This document shows positions 17,318-25,204 of a stretch of 60,333 bases of DNA, piece by piece. The notes below the pieces were generated by a model. The model did not search any database. It saw nothing but the letters and a program-made list of their open reading frames with translations, and was not told the DNA's origin. Source of the DNA: an uncultured Clostridia bacterium. GTDB lineage: Bacteria; Bacillota; Clostridia; Lachnospirales; Lachnospiraceae. The translations under genes and the position numbers were made by a program. The DNA lies in the NCBI GenBank assembly GCA_946624325.1, contig CAMOSC010000002.1:1-60333 (forward strand). Direction: 5' to 3'. The stretch's first letter is position 1; every line of letters starts with the position of its first letter.

Positions 17318-20300
17318 TTACTCGAAGCACTCGCCGGCCGCCGCGACAACACCGGAGAGGCCGAGAGGCGTTTTATACTCTTCAATAATCACTTCATTTC
17401 CGGTCAGCTCAATTCCGAACTGTGTCAGACTCCGGTGAAGCGTCGTTTCGGCGGTATCCGCGGTCTGCTGCACCGGGGCGGCGGAAGGTGCGTAGAAAAC
17501 GGTAACCTCCACATTGCGTCCGGGCATGGTGCCGTTCACCACGGAGGTGCTCGCGCTGTAGCCGGCAAACTGCGGGGTCTGCACGCTGTAAACATCGCCG
17601 TAGGCGAAGGTCTGAACCGTGGCCGGGGCTACGGCCTCACCGGCCGTATTGAGGTAATTAACGCGAAGCGTATAGGTGTTCAATGTGTAATAGACATTGA
17701 GCACTGTATCGGCATTGATCTGTCCTTCCACGCGCGCCGCGGAGGGCGTGCAGCCTTCCAGTGCGGGGGAAGCCACGTTGTAGCTGCTTCCGGGCTCATA
17801 GGTTGCGATGAACGGTGCAAATACGCTCATGCCGCCCAGGTAATAGCGGATCTCCAGGCGGAAACCCTCCTCTGCGGGCTGCTCCGGAACTTCGGGAGCA
17901 GACGGGCCATCCGGCTCGGCCGGATTCTGCGGCTCCGAGGGACTGTCCGGGGTCTCGGGCTGATCCGGATCCAAAGGTTTCGCGGAGCCCTCGCCGGTCA
18001 GGACAAAGCTCGTATCCTCGGCTCCGGGCGTAATATCTTCGGGAAGTCTCGGACTTACAACCTCATCGGCGGAAGCCGCCACGCGGTTTGCGATAAAGCC
18101 CTTTTTAACGTCTTCCTCTTTCACCTCGTATGTGGTCAGGTAGCTTCTGGATTCACCGGCCAAAAGGGTATCCACCACCTCGCGCAGACCCGTCAGCACA
18201 TCAATGATGCGCACATTCGTAAAGGGAACATTTCCGTTATTGGCCAGTGTCAGGCGGTAAAGAACCAGTTCGCCCAGGGAGAAGCTCTTCTCGTTCTCCG
18301 GCGGATTAATGGCATTGCCCTCCACGGCAAGATCCGTGCGGACTTCATCGATCTGCGTCATCAGGACAGACTGCCTGATCTCCGTATCGCCGGTCGTGAT
18401 CAGGGCATTGTTGCGGTACTCGCCCTTAAGAATATCCTCAGATGTGATGACGTGCGCCGCGGAGACATACAGATAGCCGTCTGCCGGGATATCCGCGATC
18501 ACCTTTCCGTCCGTAATGGTATAATCATCCGCTTCCTCAAATTCGGCGGTATAATCCACCAGGGTTACGCCCTGAAGATCCTCTCCGGAAACGTTGTGCA
18601 CGATAAAGAGGAAGGGAACCTTGACGCTCAGGCTGTAAACACCCTCGGTCGGCGGAACCTGGATTTCTACCTCGATGGGAAGCTGCTTTACGGTCAGGGT
18701 ACCGAATACGGTTTCCACCGTATAGTTCCCGGGATCCACGCCCTCCGCAAAGGCGTATTCAAAAGTATTATCGCTGCTCCCGAGTTCTGAGCGGCTGCCG
18801 GTCAGCGTAACGGAAAGCTCATCGCCCTCCGCCAGGCCGTCACCGCTAATGACAATGCCCTGATTCTCAAGTGCCTCTGTCGTAAGCTCGTCATAGTCAA
18901 AAATCTTCTCGGCGGAAGCGCTTGCGATGGTAAGGCTTCGCGGCTGTATGCGGATCGTTCCCTCAAGGAAACGTATATGCTCCGCATACTGTTCCGTCAC
19001 ATCATTCCCGTCCGCGTCCAGAATGGTAAGCGTGCAGTCATCTGCGCCGACGGAAACGGTGCCGTCGCTGACGTTTCTCACGCGAACTTTCGATGCGGTC
19101 TGCGCAGTCAGCCCCTCCGGCAGGTTTTTCACCGTAAAGGCCGGCTCATGTTCTTTTCCGTCATATAAGAAGGAAGTCTCTCCGGCAATTACCAGAATTG
19201 CATCCGGATCCCCGGTAACCGTCAGCGTTCCGAGCTCCTCAACCACCGTATAGTTTTCAGGCTTCGCGGTTCCGTTCCATTCCAGCACATAGCCGTTTAC
19301 GGCGCTGCCCGGATCCTGAAGGCTCCCGACAACCGTAAAGCCAAGCGTTTCCACCACGCCCTCCGGCGCTGCCAGTCCGGCAACGCTTCCGCCCGCCGTC
19401 AGGGGAGACCCGTCATATTCCTTCGCCGCGCTTTCCGTGCGCACCGTTAAAACGGCGGGCGTTACCGTGAGAATGCCGGTGATGCAGTTTACCTGCTCAA
19501 AAAAGGCCGTAGCATCCTCTCCCTGCGGATTATAGATGGTAAAATCCGCGATGCGGCTCTCGATGCTGCCCGCATCAGTCAGGCTGCCTTCCACCGTTCC
19601 TTCAACCCAAAAGCCCTCCGGAAGACCCTCCGAAAGGATGCCGTCCGCGGCTGTCAGGGGTGTCCCGTCATAGGACTTCGCAGCGCTTGCCGCGGTGAGT
19701 GTGACGGGAGCCGTATTTTCGGTAACCGTGAGGATTCCCTCCTCCGGCTCAACAATATAGTTTTCCGGGTGCGCCGCATCCCGCAGTGTCAGTGCATATT
19801 CAAAGGTATTCGGACTGCTTCCGACAGCCGTCTGAGCACCCGTCCGCGTTACGGCAATGCCGTCGCCCTCCGCAAAGCCGTCTCCGGATAGGGCAATTCC
19901 GCCGAATTCCAGATTTTCCGTGGTAAGCGGGGCTCCGTCATACATTTTTTCCGCGGATTCGCTGCTGATACGGATGGTTCTCGGCAGGATCTGAATGGTA
20001 TCATTCTCATAGCGAAGCTTCAGCTGGGAGGTGACATCCAGTCCCGTTTCATTAATAATGGAAAGTTCGTCCGCGCTCACTGCCACCGTACCGTCGCCGG
20101 CATTGGTGACCACGGGGGCAGAAGCAGCCTTTGCAACCGTAAGGCCTTCCGGCAGGTTGTACACCTGTACGGAGGCACCGTGCGGCTGACCGTCGTACTG
20201 AAAACTGCCGCCGGTAGTCGTAACCACAACCTCGTCCGCGCTTTCCGTTACGGTCAGCGTGCCCACGGAGTCGAAGACCACATAGTTGCTTCTCTTCGCG

Positions 20301-20842
20301 GTTCCCGTCCAGAAAATATCATATTCGTTCCGGCTGCTGCCGATCAGGGTCTGCAGACCATAGACGATCAGCTCTGCGGTTTCCGGAACACCGCCCACGC
20401 TTACAAAGCCGGAGATACTGCCCGGAGCACGGAGCTCTTTTCCGTCGAAGGCTTTCACTGCGCTTTCGGTCACAACCGTAAGCGGAGCCGGCTCCACGGT
20501 CAGGACGCCGTTCACCTTTGTGACCTGTTCAAACTCGGCAGTACGGTCGCTGCCGCCGGCGTCTCTGATAATATAGCCGTCGCCCACAACGTTCTCGCTG
20601 CTGCCGGCATCCAGCTGAAAGCCATTGGCCGCCGCTTCAACGGTAAAGCCCTCCGGAAGACCCTCGGCAGTCACCTGGGGAATCGTCAGGGCAGTCCCGT
20701 CGTAGACCTTGCTTCCCGATTGTGCCGTCAGGATTACCGGGCCAAAGCTTCCGGTTTCTTCCGCATAAATCATATTCATATTGGAAATCAGGAGCAGTCC
20801 GGCAAGCAGCACGGCAAGTTTTTTTCTGAAGCTGAATTTCAT
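17318..20842 (-). CDS. Large secreted MBG-repeat surface protein
   Basis: A 1174-residue exported protein. The signal peptide ends near residue 27 (NMIYA-EET). About eight MBG/YDG-type beta repeats follow (SKVYDGTALT, AAKSYDGTPLT, AAKEYDGSPLT and degenerate forms), each closing with a GTLTV-like strand. Then come a DUF11/CARDB-like module (LYRLTLANNGNVPFTNVRIIDV), a Pro/Glu-rich spacer, and two MucBP-like modules. No LPxTG motif or C-terminal membrane anchor is present; the chain ends EEYKTPLGLSGVVAAAGECFE-like, which I cannot assign. Likely roles are surface structure or adhesion. It is transcribed from a promoter about 300 bases upstream and is divergent from the CAP-domain gene. Confidence 0.85.
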   Translation of the reverse strand: MKFSFRKKLAVLLAGLLLISNMNMIYAEETGSFGPVILTAQSGSKVYDGTALTIPQVTAEGLPEGFTVEAAANGFQLDAGSSENVVGDGYIIRDAGGSDRTAEFEQVTKVNGVLTVEPAPLTVVTESAVKAFDGKELRAPGSISGFVSVGGVPETAELIVYGLQTLIGSSRNEYDIFWTGTAKRSNYVVFDSVGTLTVTESADEVVVTTTGGSFQYDGQPHGASVQVYNLPEGLTVAKAASAPVVTNAGDGTVAVSADELSIINETGLDVTSQLKLRYENDTIQILPRTIRISSESAEKMYDGAPLTTENLEFGGIALSGDGFAEGDGIAVTRTGAQTAVGSSPNTFEYALTLRDAAHPENYIVEPEEGILTVTENTAPVTLTAASAAKSYDGTPLTAADGILSEGLPEGFWVEGTVEGSLTDAGSIESRIADFTIYNPQGEDATAFFEQVNCITGILTVTPAVLTVRTESAAKEYDGSPLTAGGSVAGLAAPEGVVETLGFTVVGSLQDPGSAVNGYVLEWNGTAKPENYTVVEELGTLTVTGDPDAILVIAGETSFLYDGKEHEPAFTVKNLPEGLTAQTASKVRVRNVSDGTVSVGADDCTLTILDADGNDVTEQYAEHIRFLEGTIRIQPRSLTIASASAEKIFDYDELTTEALENQGIVISGDGLAEGDELSVTLTGSRSELGSSDNTFEYAFAEGVDPGNYTVETVFGTLTVKQLPIEVEIQVPPTEGVYSLSVKVPFLFIVHNVSGEDLQGVTLVDYTAEFEEADDYTITDGKVIADIPADGYLYVSAAHVITSEDILKGEYRNNALITTGDTEIRQSVLMTQIDEVRTDLAVEGNAINPPENEKSFSLGELVLYRLTLANNGNVPFTNVRIIDVLTGLREVVDTLLAGESRSYLTTYEVKEEDVKKGFIANRVAASADEVVSPRLPEDITPGAEDTSFVLTGEGSAKPLDPDQPETPDSPSEPQNPAEPDGPSAPEVPEQPAEEGFRLEIRYYLGGMSVFAPFIATYEPGSSYNVASPALEGCTPSAARVEGQINADTVLNVYYTLNTYTLRVNYLNTAGEAVAPATVQTFAYGDVYSVQTPQFAGYSASTSVVNGTMPGRNVEVTVFYAPSAAPVQQTADTAETTLHRSLTQFGIELTGNEVIIEEYKTPLGLSGVVAAAGECFE

Positions 20843-21147
20843 GTGACACCTCCTTGTTCATGGGGGTATGGCCTGCATCCGGCAGCCATTCGGCTACCCT
20901 GTCAGAAATACATTGCATGGAACGGTTCAGATGCGGGGAAAACGGCCGCCGCCGCGGCGCCCCTGGGAGCCTTTCGCAGATCGTACGGGGTTATACCGGC
21001 TCTGAACTGTTTCCATCATATCGGAAAACAGTTGCATCTCTGGTTACATTTATGTTGTTTGCCGGAAAATTTCGAAGCCCTTGTTATTTTCGCTGATCGC
21101 GCAAACGAAAAAGCCTGATTTTCCGCCATTATGCATTACTCTATAAT
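20843..21147 (-). other. Long 5' leader of the MBG-protein gene
   Basis: About 300 transcribed bases precede the start codon. In the gene direction they contain a family A remnant, CAGTTCAGAGCCGG (near 20998-21012), a GC-rich stretch, and the stem GGTAGCC-GAAT-GGCTGCC shortly before the AAGGAGG ribosome binding site. No known riboswitch class could be matched. Confidence 0.45.
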
Positions 21148-21176
21148 AGTGTACAGCATTTCCCTCCCGATTTCAA
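21148..21176 (-). promoter_or_regulatory. Promoter of the MBG-protein gene
   Basis: TTGAAA (-35) and TACACT (-10) with a 17-bp spacer on the minus strand. Confidence 0.65.
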
Positions 21177-21295
21177 TATGCAAAAAATTTTTTATTCCAG
21201 GCTGAAAAAAATTACCAAATGGCAGCTGTTCCCTGTCCCGGACCGACCTGCGGATTGCGTCCCGGGATCCTGAAATCAAACGATAAACGTCTCTC

Positions 21296-21348
21296 ATATA
21301 TACTATATATAGTATGTTATCAATTCATGTATATCTATATATAGTATG
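21296..21348. promoter_or_regulatory. AT-rich palindromes, candidate operator
   Basis: The perfect palindrome ATACTATATATAGTAT (21300-21315) lies in a markedly AT-rich stretch. The 14-mer CTATATATAGTATG recurs at 21303-21316 and 21335-21348, exactly 32 bp apart. The position between two divergent genes for secreted proteins suggests a regulator-binding site. Confidence 0.5.
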
Positions 21349-21558
21349 CCGCTTTTTATATGGTTCAACCTTTTCCCCGCAGGATTTTTCCCCGGCAGAA
21401 AAGGCTTGCGCTGTTTTTACGGGATTTCTTCCCCGCGTCCCGCAAATGAAATTTTCAGAATTTTACTTAAACGTTTGAAATGATACTTTTTGACAGGATT
21501 ATGAGCCGATTAATGTATTTTTATTTTTTTGATCGTCATTTTTTGGGAAATAAATCCA

Positions 21559-21587
21559 TTGTTTTGCGTTAAATCTTATGCTATACT
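21559..21587 (+). promoter_or_regulatory. Promoter of the CAP-domain gene
   Basis: TTGTTT (-35), a 17-bp spacer and TATACT (-10), about 95 bases upstream of the start codon at 21682. Confidence 0.65.
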
Positions 21588-21681
21588 ACGAAAGCAATCA
21601 CGAAATCTATGTTAAATCATTATCAGAGTTCCCGGGGATATCCCGGTACAGCAAAGTATCTGACATTAAAGGAGACACGCC

Positions 21682-22935
21682 ATGAAGAAGTCGTTTTGGA
21701 ATACTGTTAAGAAAATGTTCTGCTTGATGGTAATTTCGGTTCTCCTGCTCCCCGCACTTCCCCGGACAGCTTATGCAGCCTATTCCGCCGAAGCGCTTGC
21801 AAACGCTACGGCTGTAGATATCGAGGTAACCTACAACCAGACGGAAGCCCGTGCCATGTTCTCTCTGCTGAACAAGTTCCGCACCACCGCGAGCGAAGCC
21901 TGGTTCTATACACAGAGCGGCGAAAAGCAGTACGTCAAGAACCTGAACGCCCTCACCTATGATTACCGTCTCGAGGAAATCGCCATGTTGCGTGCCGCTG
22001 AGGCAGCCCTGCGCTGGGATCACCTGAGACCGGCCGGCAACTATGTGTTTGCCCTCCTTACGGACAGAGGATATACCAACTGCAGCGTAGGAGAAAACCT
22101 CGCGGCAGGCTCCGCGAATGCAGCCAACGCCTTTAAGCTGCTCTCCGAGGAAAGCCAGGGTTACGCCGGACAGGGCCACCGCCGCAATATGCTCAGCGCC
22201 AATTACAAGGCAGTCGGTATCGGCCACGCCATAGTAAACGGAACCCATTTCTGGGCGCAGACCTTTGCCGGCACCAACCTCTCACCCAATGCCACACCCG
22301 TTATGGACGCCAAAACCATCGTTACCATCGAGGGAAAGCAGGGATATTTCGCAAACATCCTTCTCACCGGGGAAACCTCCTCCGTCACCCTTCTTGCCGG
22401 CTCCAAAACACCCGTTCCGGTGGTAAACGCCACCTTCGTGGACAGCGGAACATGGCCCAAGGGCAAGGCCAATATCGTGCCGAGCGTCAGCTGGAGCAGT
22501 TCCAATATCAATGTTGCCAGCGTCTCCGACGGAAATATCAACGGTGAAAACGGCGGAAATGCCGCGCTTTCCGGTACCATGATGGATGGAAAGTACGATT
22601 TGGCCGTCACTGTTACCGGTACAAACCCGAACGCCAACAAGGCGCCGGATAAAGCCCGGAACTTCAAGGCACGCTCCAGCGTCTACGGTGTAACGATGAC
22701 CTGGGATCAGGTTCCCGGTGCCGACGGTTATATTATTTACTACCGTGTCGGCAACTCCGGAAGCTTTTCCTACCGTTATGTCATAACCAACCCGGCGAAA
22801 ACGAACTTTACGGACCTGCACGCCCCCACCGACAAGTGGAGCTTCTACATGATTTTCCCGTACCGCTTCAATGACCAGGGTTCCCGTCTGGTCAACACGA
22901 GGAGCGATTATATCTACGGCAAGAAGCTTCAGTAA
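21682..22935 (+). CDS. Secreted CAP (SCP/PR-1) domain protein
   Basis: A 417-residue exported protein. The signal peptide ends near residue 32 (RTAYA-AYS). The CAP domain at roughly 45-200 has the expected signatures: WDHLRPAG with the conserved His, GENLAAG, GHRRNML and HFWAQTF. An Ig-like BIG-type module (SWSSSNINVASVSDG) and a C-terminal fibronectin III-like module (VTMTWDQVPGADGYIIYYR) follow. CAP proteins of this kind are extracellular; their activity in bacteria is mostly undefined. The start is supported by AAAGGAG. It is monocistronic, with its own promoter and a strong terminator. Confidence 0.9.
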   Translation: MKKSFWNTVKKMFCLMVISVLLLPALPRTAYAAYSAEALANATAVDIEVTYNQTEARAMFSLLNKFRTTASEAWFYTQSGEKQYVKNLNALTYDYRLEEIAMLRAAEAALRWDHLRPAGNYVFALLTDRGYTNCSVGENLAAGSANAANAFKLLSEESQGYAGQGHRRNMLSANYKAVGIGHAIVNGTHFWAQTFAGTNLSPNATPVMDAKTIVTIEGKQGYFANILLTGETSSVTLLAGSKTPVPVVNATFVDSGTWPKGKANIVPSVSWSSSNINVASVSDGNINGENGGNAALSGTMMDGKYDLAVTVTGTNPNANKAPDKARNFKARSSVYGVTMTWDQVPGADGYIIYYRVGNSGSFSYRYVITNPAKTNFTDLHAPTDKWSFYMIFPYRFNDQGSRLVNTRSDYIYGKKLQ

Positions 22936-23002
22936 CCGGTACAGCGCACTTAAAACGGCAGCCGGATATTTTCTGATTCTTTTTATTCTTTTCTCCTTTG
23001 TA

Positions 23003-23050
23003 AGAAAACTGCGCATATGGATTCAACTTCCATATGCGCAGTTTTCTTTC
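23003..23050. terminator. Bidirectional intrinsic terminator
   Basis: A perfect 18-bp stem (23003-23020 with 23030-23047) around a 9-base loop, with A-rich and T-rich ends. It sits between the convergent CAP and aldo/keto reductase genes and can serve both. Confidence 0.92.
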
Positions 23051-23098
23051 GTGGAAACCCCTGCAGGCCTCTTTATTTATGATGGTGCCGCTCTCCGA

Positions 23099-24220
23099 TC
23101 ATCCTTCAAAAAGCTCCGCAGCTTCTTTCAGCAGGCCGATAATCGGCAGATGCTGCGGGCATACGCCCTCACACTGTCCGCATTCAATGCACTCCGAAGC
23201 TTTTCCGCCGTTTTCGGTCGCATTGCGGTACAGATTCTTCGGTCCGAACTCTTCACCATACAGGCGGTTTGTATTCAGTGCCCGGAAAATATCCGGAATA
23301 CTGATCTGCATGGGGCAGCCGTCCGTACAGTAACGGCAGGACGTGCAGCCGATTAACGGCGTATCCAGCATGGCAGCTGTAACCCTCATAACCGCTTCCT
23401 GCTCCGCGTCCGTCAGCGGCTCAAAATTCCCGAAGGTCTTCAGATTGTCCTGCATCTGCTCATCATTGCTCATGCCGGAGAGGATCGTCATGACACCCGG
23501 AAGGGAACCTGCAAAGCGAAGGGCCCAAGAAGCAATGGATGCCTCCGGCCTGATGGCCTTGTAGACGGCCTCCAGCTCCGGCCGAAGAGATGCCAGCGTA
23601 CCGCCTTTTACCGGCTCCATGATAATCATGGGAATATTGCGGGCGTGAAGGATTTCATACAGACGGCCGGACTGAACCGACGGATTTTTCCAGTCCGCAT
23701 AGTTCAGCTGGATCTGCACGAATTCGGTTTCCGGATGATCGTCCAGCAGGCGCTCCAGCAACTCGGGACTTCCGTGGAACGAAAAGCCCAGATGGCGGAT
23801 TTTTCCCTCGGCCTTTTTCTGCAGGCCCCAGCCAAAGCAGTCATATTTCTCGTAAACTTCGTAGTTCCTGCCTTCCTCAATGGAGTGCAGCAGGTAATAA
23901 TCGAAATACGACGCACCGGTACGGCTCAGCTGCTCGTTAAAAATACGGTCTCTGTCGGCCGGTCCCTTCAATGACCATGCCGGAAGCTTTGTGGCCAGAT
24001 AAAAGGAATCCCTGGGATATCTCTTCACAAGCGCCTCGCCGATCTCCACCTCGGACATGCCGCCGTGATAAACATAGGCCGTATCAAAATAGTTCAGGCC
24101 GGCGGCCATATAGGCATCAACCATCCTGCATACATGAGCATGATCTATTTTTCCGCCTTTCTCAGGCAGACGCATCAGGCCAAAGCCCAGTTTCGGCATC
24201 TTCTCTACATCAATCGACAT
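23099..24220 (-). CDS. Aldo/keto reductase with C-terminal 4Fe-4S domain
   Basis: A cytoplasmic NAD(P)H-dependent oxidoreductase of 373 residues. The N-terminal TIM barrel has the GFGLMRLP signature and catalytic D46 and Y51 (FDTAYVYHGG). The C-terminal ferredoxin-like part has Cys clusters CTSCRYCTDGCP and CIECGQCEGVCP, as expected in the anaerobe-type Fe-S aldo/keto reductases. GGGAGGG before the ATG at 24220 fixes the start over the longer frame to 24259. The physiological substrate is unknown; aldehyde detoxification is a common idea for the family. It is preceded by a promoter with MerR-type geometry. Confidence 0.92.
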   Translation of the reverse strand: MSIDVEKMPKLGFGLMRLPEKGGKIDHAHVCRMVDAYMAAGLNYFDTAYVYHGGMSEVEIGEALVKRYPRDSFYLATKLPAWSLKGPADRDRIFNEQLSRTGASYFDYYLLHSIEEGRNYEVYEKYDCFGWGLQKKAEGKIRHLGFSFHGSPELLERLLDDHPETEFVQIQLNYADWKNPSVQSGRLYEILHARNIPMIIMEPVKGGTLASLRPELEAVYKAIRPEASIASWALRFAGSLPGVMTILSGMSNDEQMQDNLKTFGNFEPLTDAEQEAVMRVTAAMLDTPLIGCTSCRYCTDGCPMQISIPDIFRALNTNRLYGEEFGPKNLYRNATENGGKASECIECGQCEGVCPQHLPIIGLLKEAAELFEG

Positions 24221-24298
24221 GGTTTCCCTCCCTGAAATCAGAACGAAATATCCGGCCATGCGCAGAATGATCTTTGCATCGGCCCCTGCAGCGCCACT

Positions 24299-24329
24299 AT
24301 TATACAGTATCCGGAGGGGGATACGTCAA
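24299..24329 (-). promoter_or_regulatory. Promoter with 19-bp spacer and central dyad (MerR-type geometry)
   Basis: On the minus strand TTGACG and TATAAT are separated by 19 bp instead of 17. The inverted repeat GTATCC / GGATAC fills the spacer. This is the hallmark layout of promoters activated by MerR-family regulators. The downstream gene is the Fe-S aldo/keto reductase. No MerR-like gene is in the window. Confidence 0.6.
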
Positions 24330-24371
24330 TGGAGATTTCAAGCCTTCCGCCCCTGCAGCGGTAAAACCTGT

Positions 24372-25109
24372 TTATGCCTCTTTGCGGATGCTGAGGATCT
24401 CCCGTGCCAGCGCAAGTTCCTCATCGGTCGGCGTCGGCGTTCCCTCCAGCCCGTAGGGAATCCCCAGTTCCTCCCATTTGAAAACGCCCAGCGTATGATA
24501 AGGAAGTACGTCCACGCGTTCCACGTTTTTGAGGCTTCCGATGAATTCCGCCGTCTTTTCCAGGCTCTCCCTGTCCGAATTCACTCCGGGGACCAGCACA
24601 TGGCGGATCCATACCGGCTTTCCGATTTCGGAAAGGAAACGGGCGGCGTCCAGGATATTTTCATTTCCCTTCCCCGTCAGCCACACATGCTTCTCGGAAT
24701 CGATATGCTTGATGTCCAGAAGCAGCAGGTCTGTCACCTTCATAAGCTCCACGAACTTCGAGAACCACGGCTCCTCCCGCGTGAAAGGCGCCGCCGAGGT
24801 ATCTATGCAGGTATGGATCCCGCGTTTCTTTGCCTCACGGAAGAGCTCCAGCAGAAAATCGATCTGCAACAGCGGTTCCCCTCCGCTGACCGTAATTCCG
24901 CCTTCCTCTCCCCAGTATTCCCGGTAGTTCTCGACTTTGTCCAGAAGCGCATCGGCCGTAAACAGCTGGACGTCATTTTTGGCCCAGGTATCCGGATTAT
25001 GGCAGTAACGGCATCGCAGGCTGCAGCCGTTTAAGAAGATAATATACCGGATACCCGGTCCGTCGGATCCGCCGAAGGATTCCAGCGAATGAATTCTGCC
25101 CTGAATCAT
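24372..25109 (-). CDS. pflA: Pyruvate formate-lyase activating enzyme
   Basis: A radical SAM glycyl-radical activase, 245 residues. The C-x3-C-x2-C cluster is C29, C33 and C36 (CSLRCRYC), followed by HNPDTW as in PflA proteins. TVSGGEPLLQ is the SAM-binding GGE region. The enzyme uses S-adenosylmethionine and a 4Fe-4S cluster to install the glycyl radical on PflB. The start at 25109 has AAAGGGG upstream; the longer frame to 25148 starts within a terminator hairpin. It lies directly downstream of pflB, with an intrinsic terminator between them that likely lowers its expression. Confidence 0.95.
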   Translation of the reverse strand: MIQGRIHSLESFGGSDGPGIRYIIFLNGCSLRCRYCHNPDTWAKNDVQLFTADALLDKVENYREYWGEEGGITVSGGEPLLQIDFLLELFREAKKRGIHTCIDTSAAPFTREEPWFSKFVELMKVTDLLLLDIKHIDSEKHVWLTGKGNENILDAARFLSEIGKPVWIRHVLVPGVNSDRESLEKTAEFIGSLKNVERVDVLPYHTLGVFKWEELGIPYGLEGTPTPTDEELALAREILSIRKEA

Positions 25110-25124
25110 GTAAATCCCCTTTCT

Positions 25125-25156
25125 GAAAAAGGAGACGGATGGCTTCATCCGTCTCC
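25125..25156 (-). terminator. Intrinsic terminator/attenuator between pflB and pflA
   Basis: A perfect 11-bp stem, GGAGACGGATG / CATCCGTCTCC, with a 4-base loop and TTTTTC after it on the minus strand. It lies between the pflB stop and the pflA start, so pflA would be made by read-through. Confidence 0.88.
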
Positions 25157-25204
25157 CCTGTAAATGACAGTTTATATATGGCTTAACCCGTTCGGATGCC
25201 GAAA

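Noticed and set aside
17315..18790. 491-codon open frame antisense to the MBG-protein gene
   Set aside because: It is a shadow of the repeat protein; composition and lack of motifs argue against a real gene.
20843..21147. Possible cyclic-di-GMP (GEMM) or other riboswitch in the MBG-protein leader
   Set aside because: The leader is long and has a GGTAGCC/GGCTGCC stem, but the conserved GEMM core bases are missing and no other class fits.
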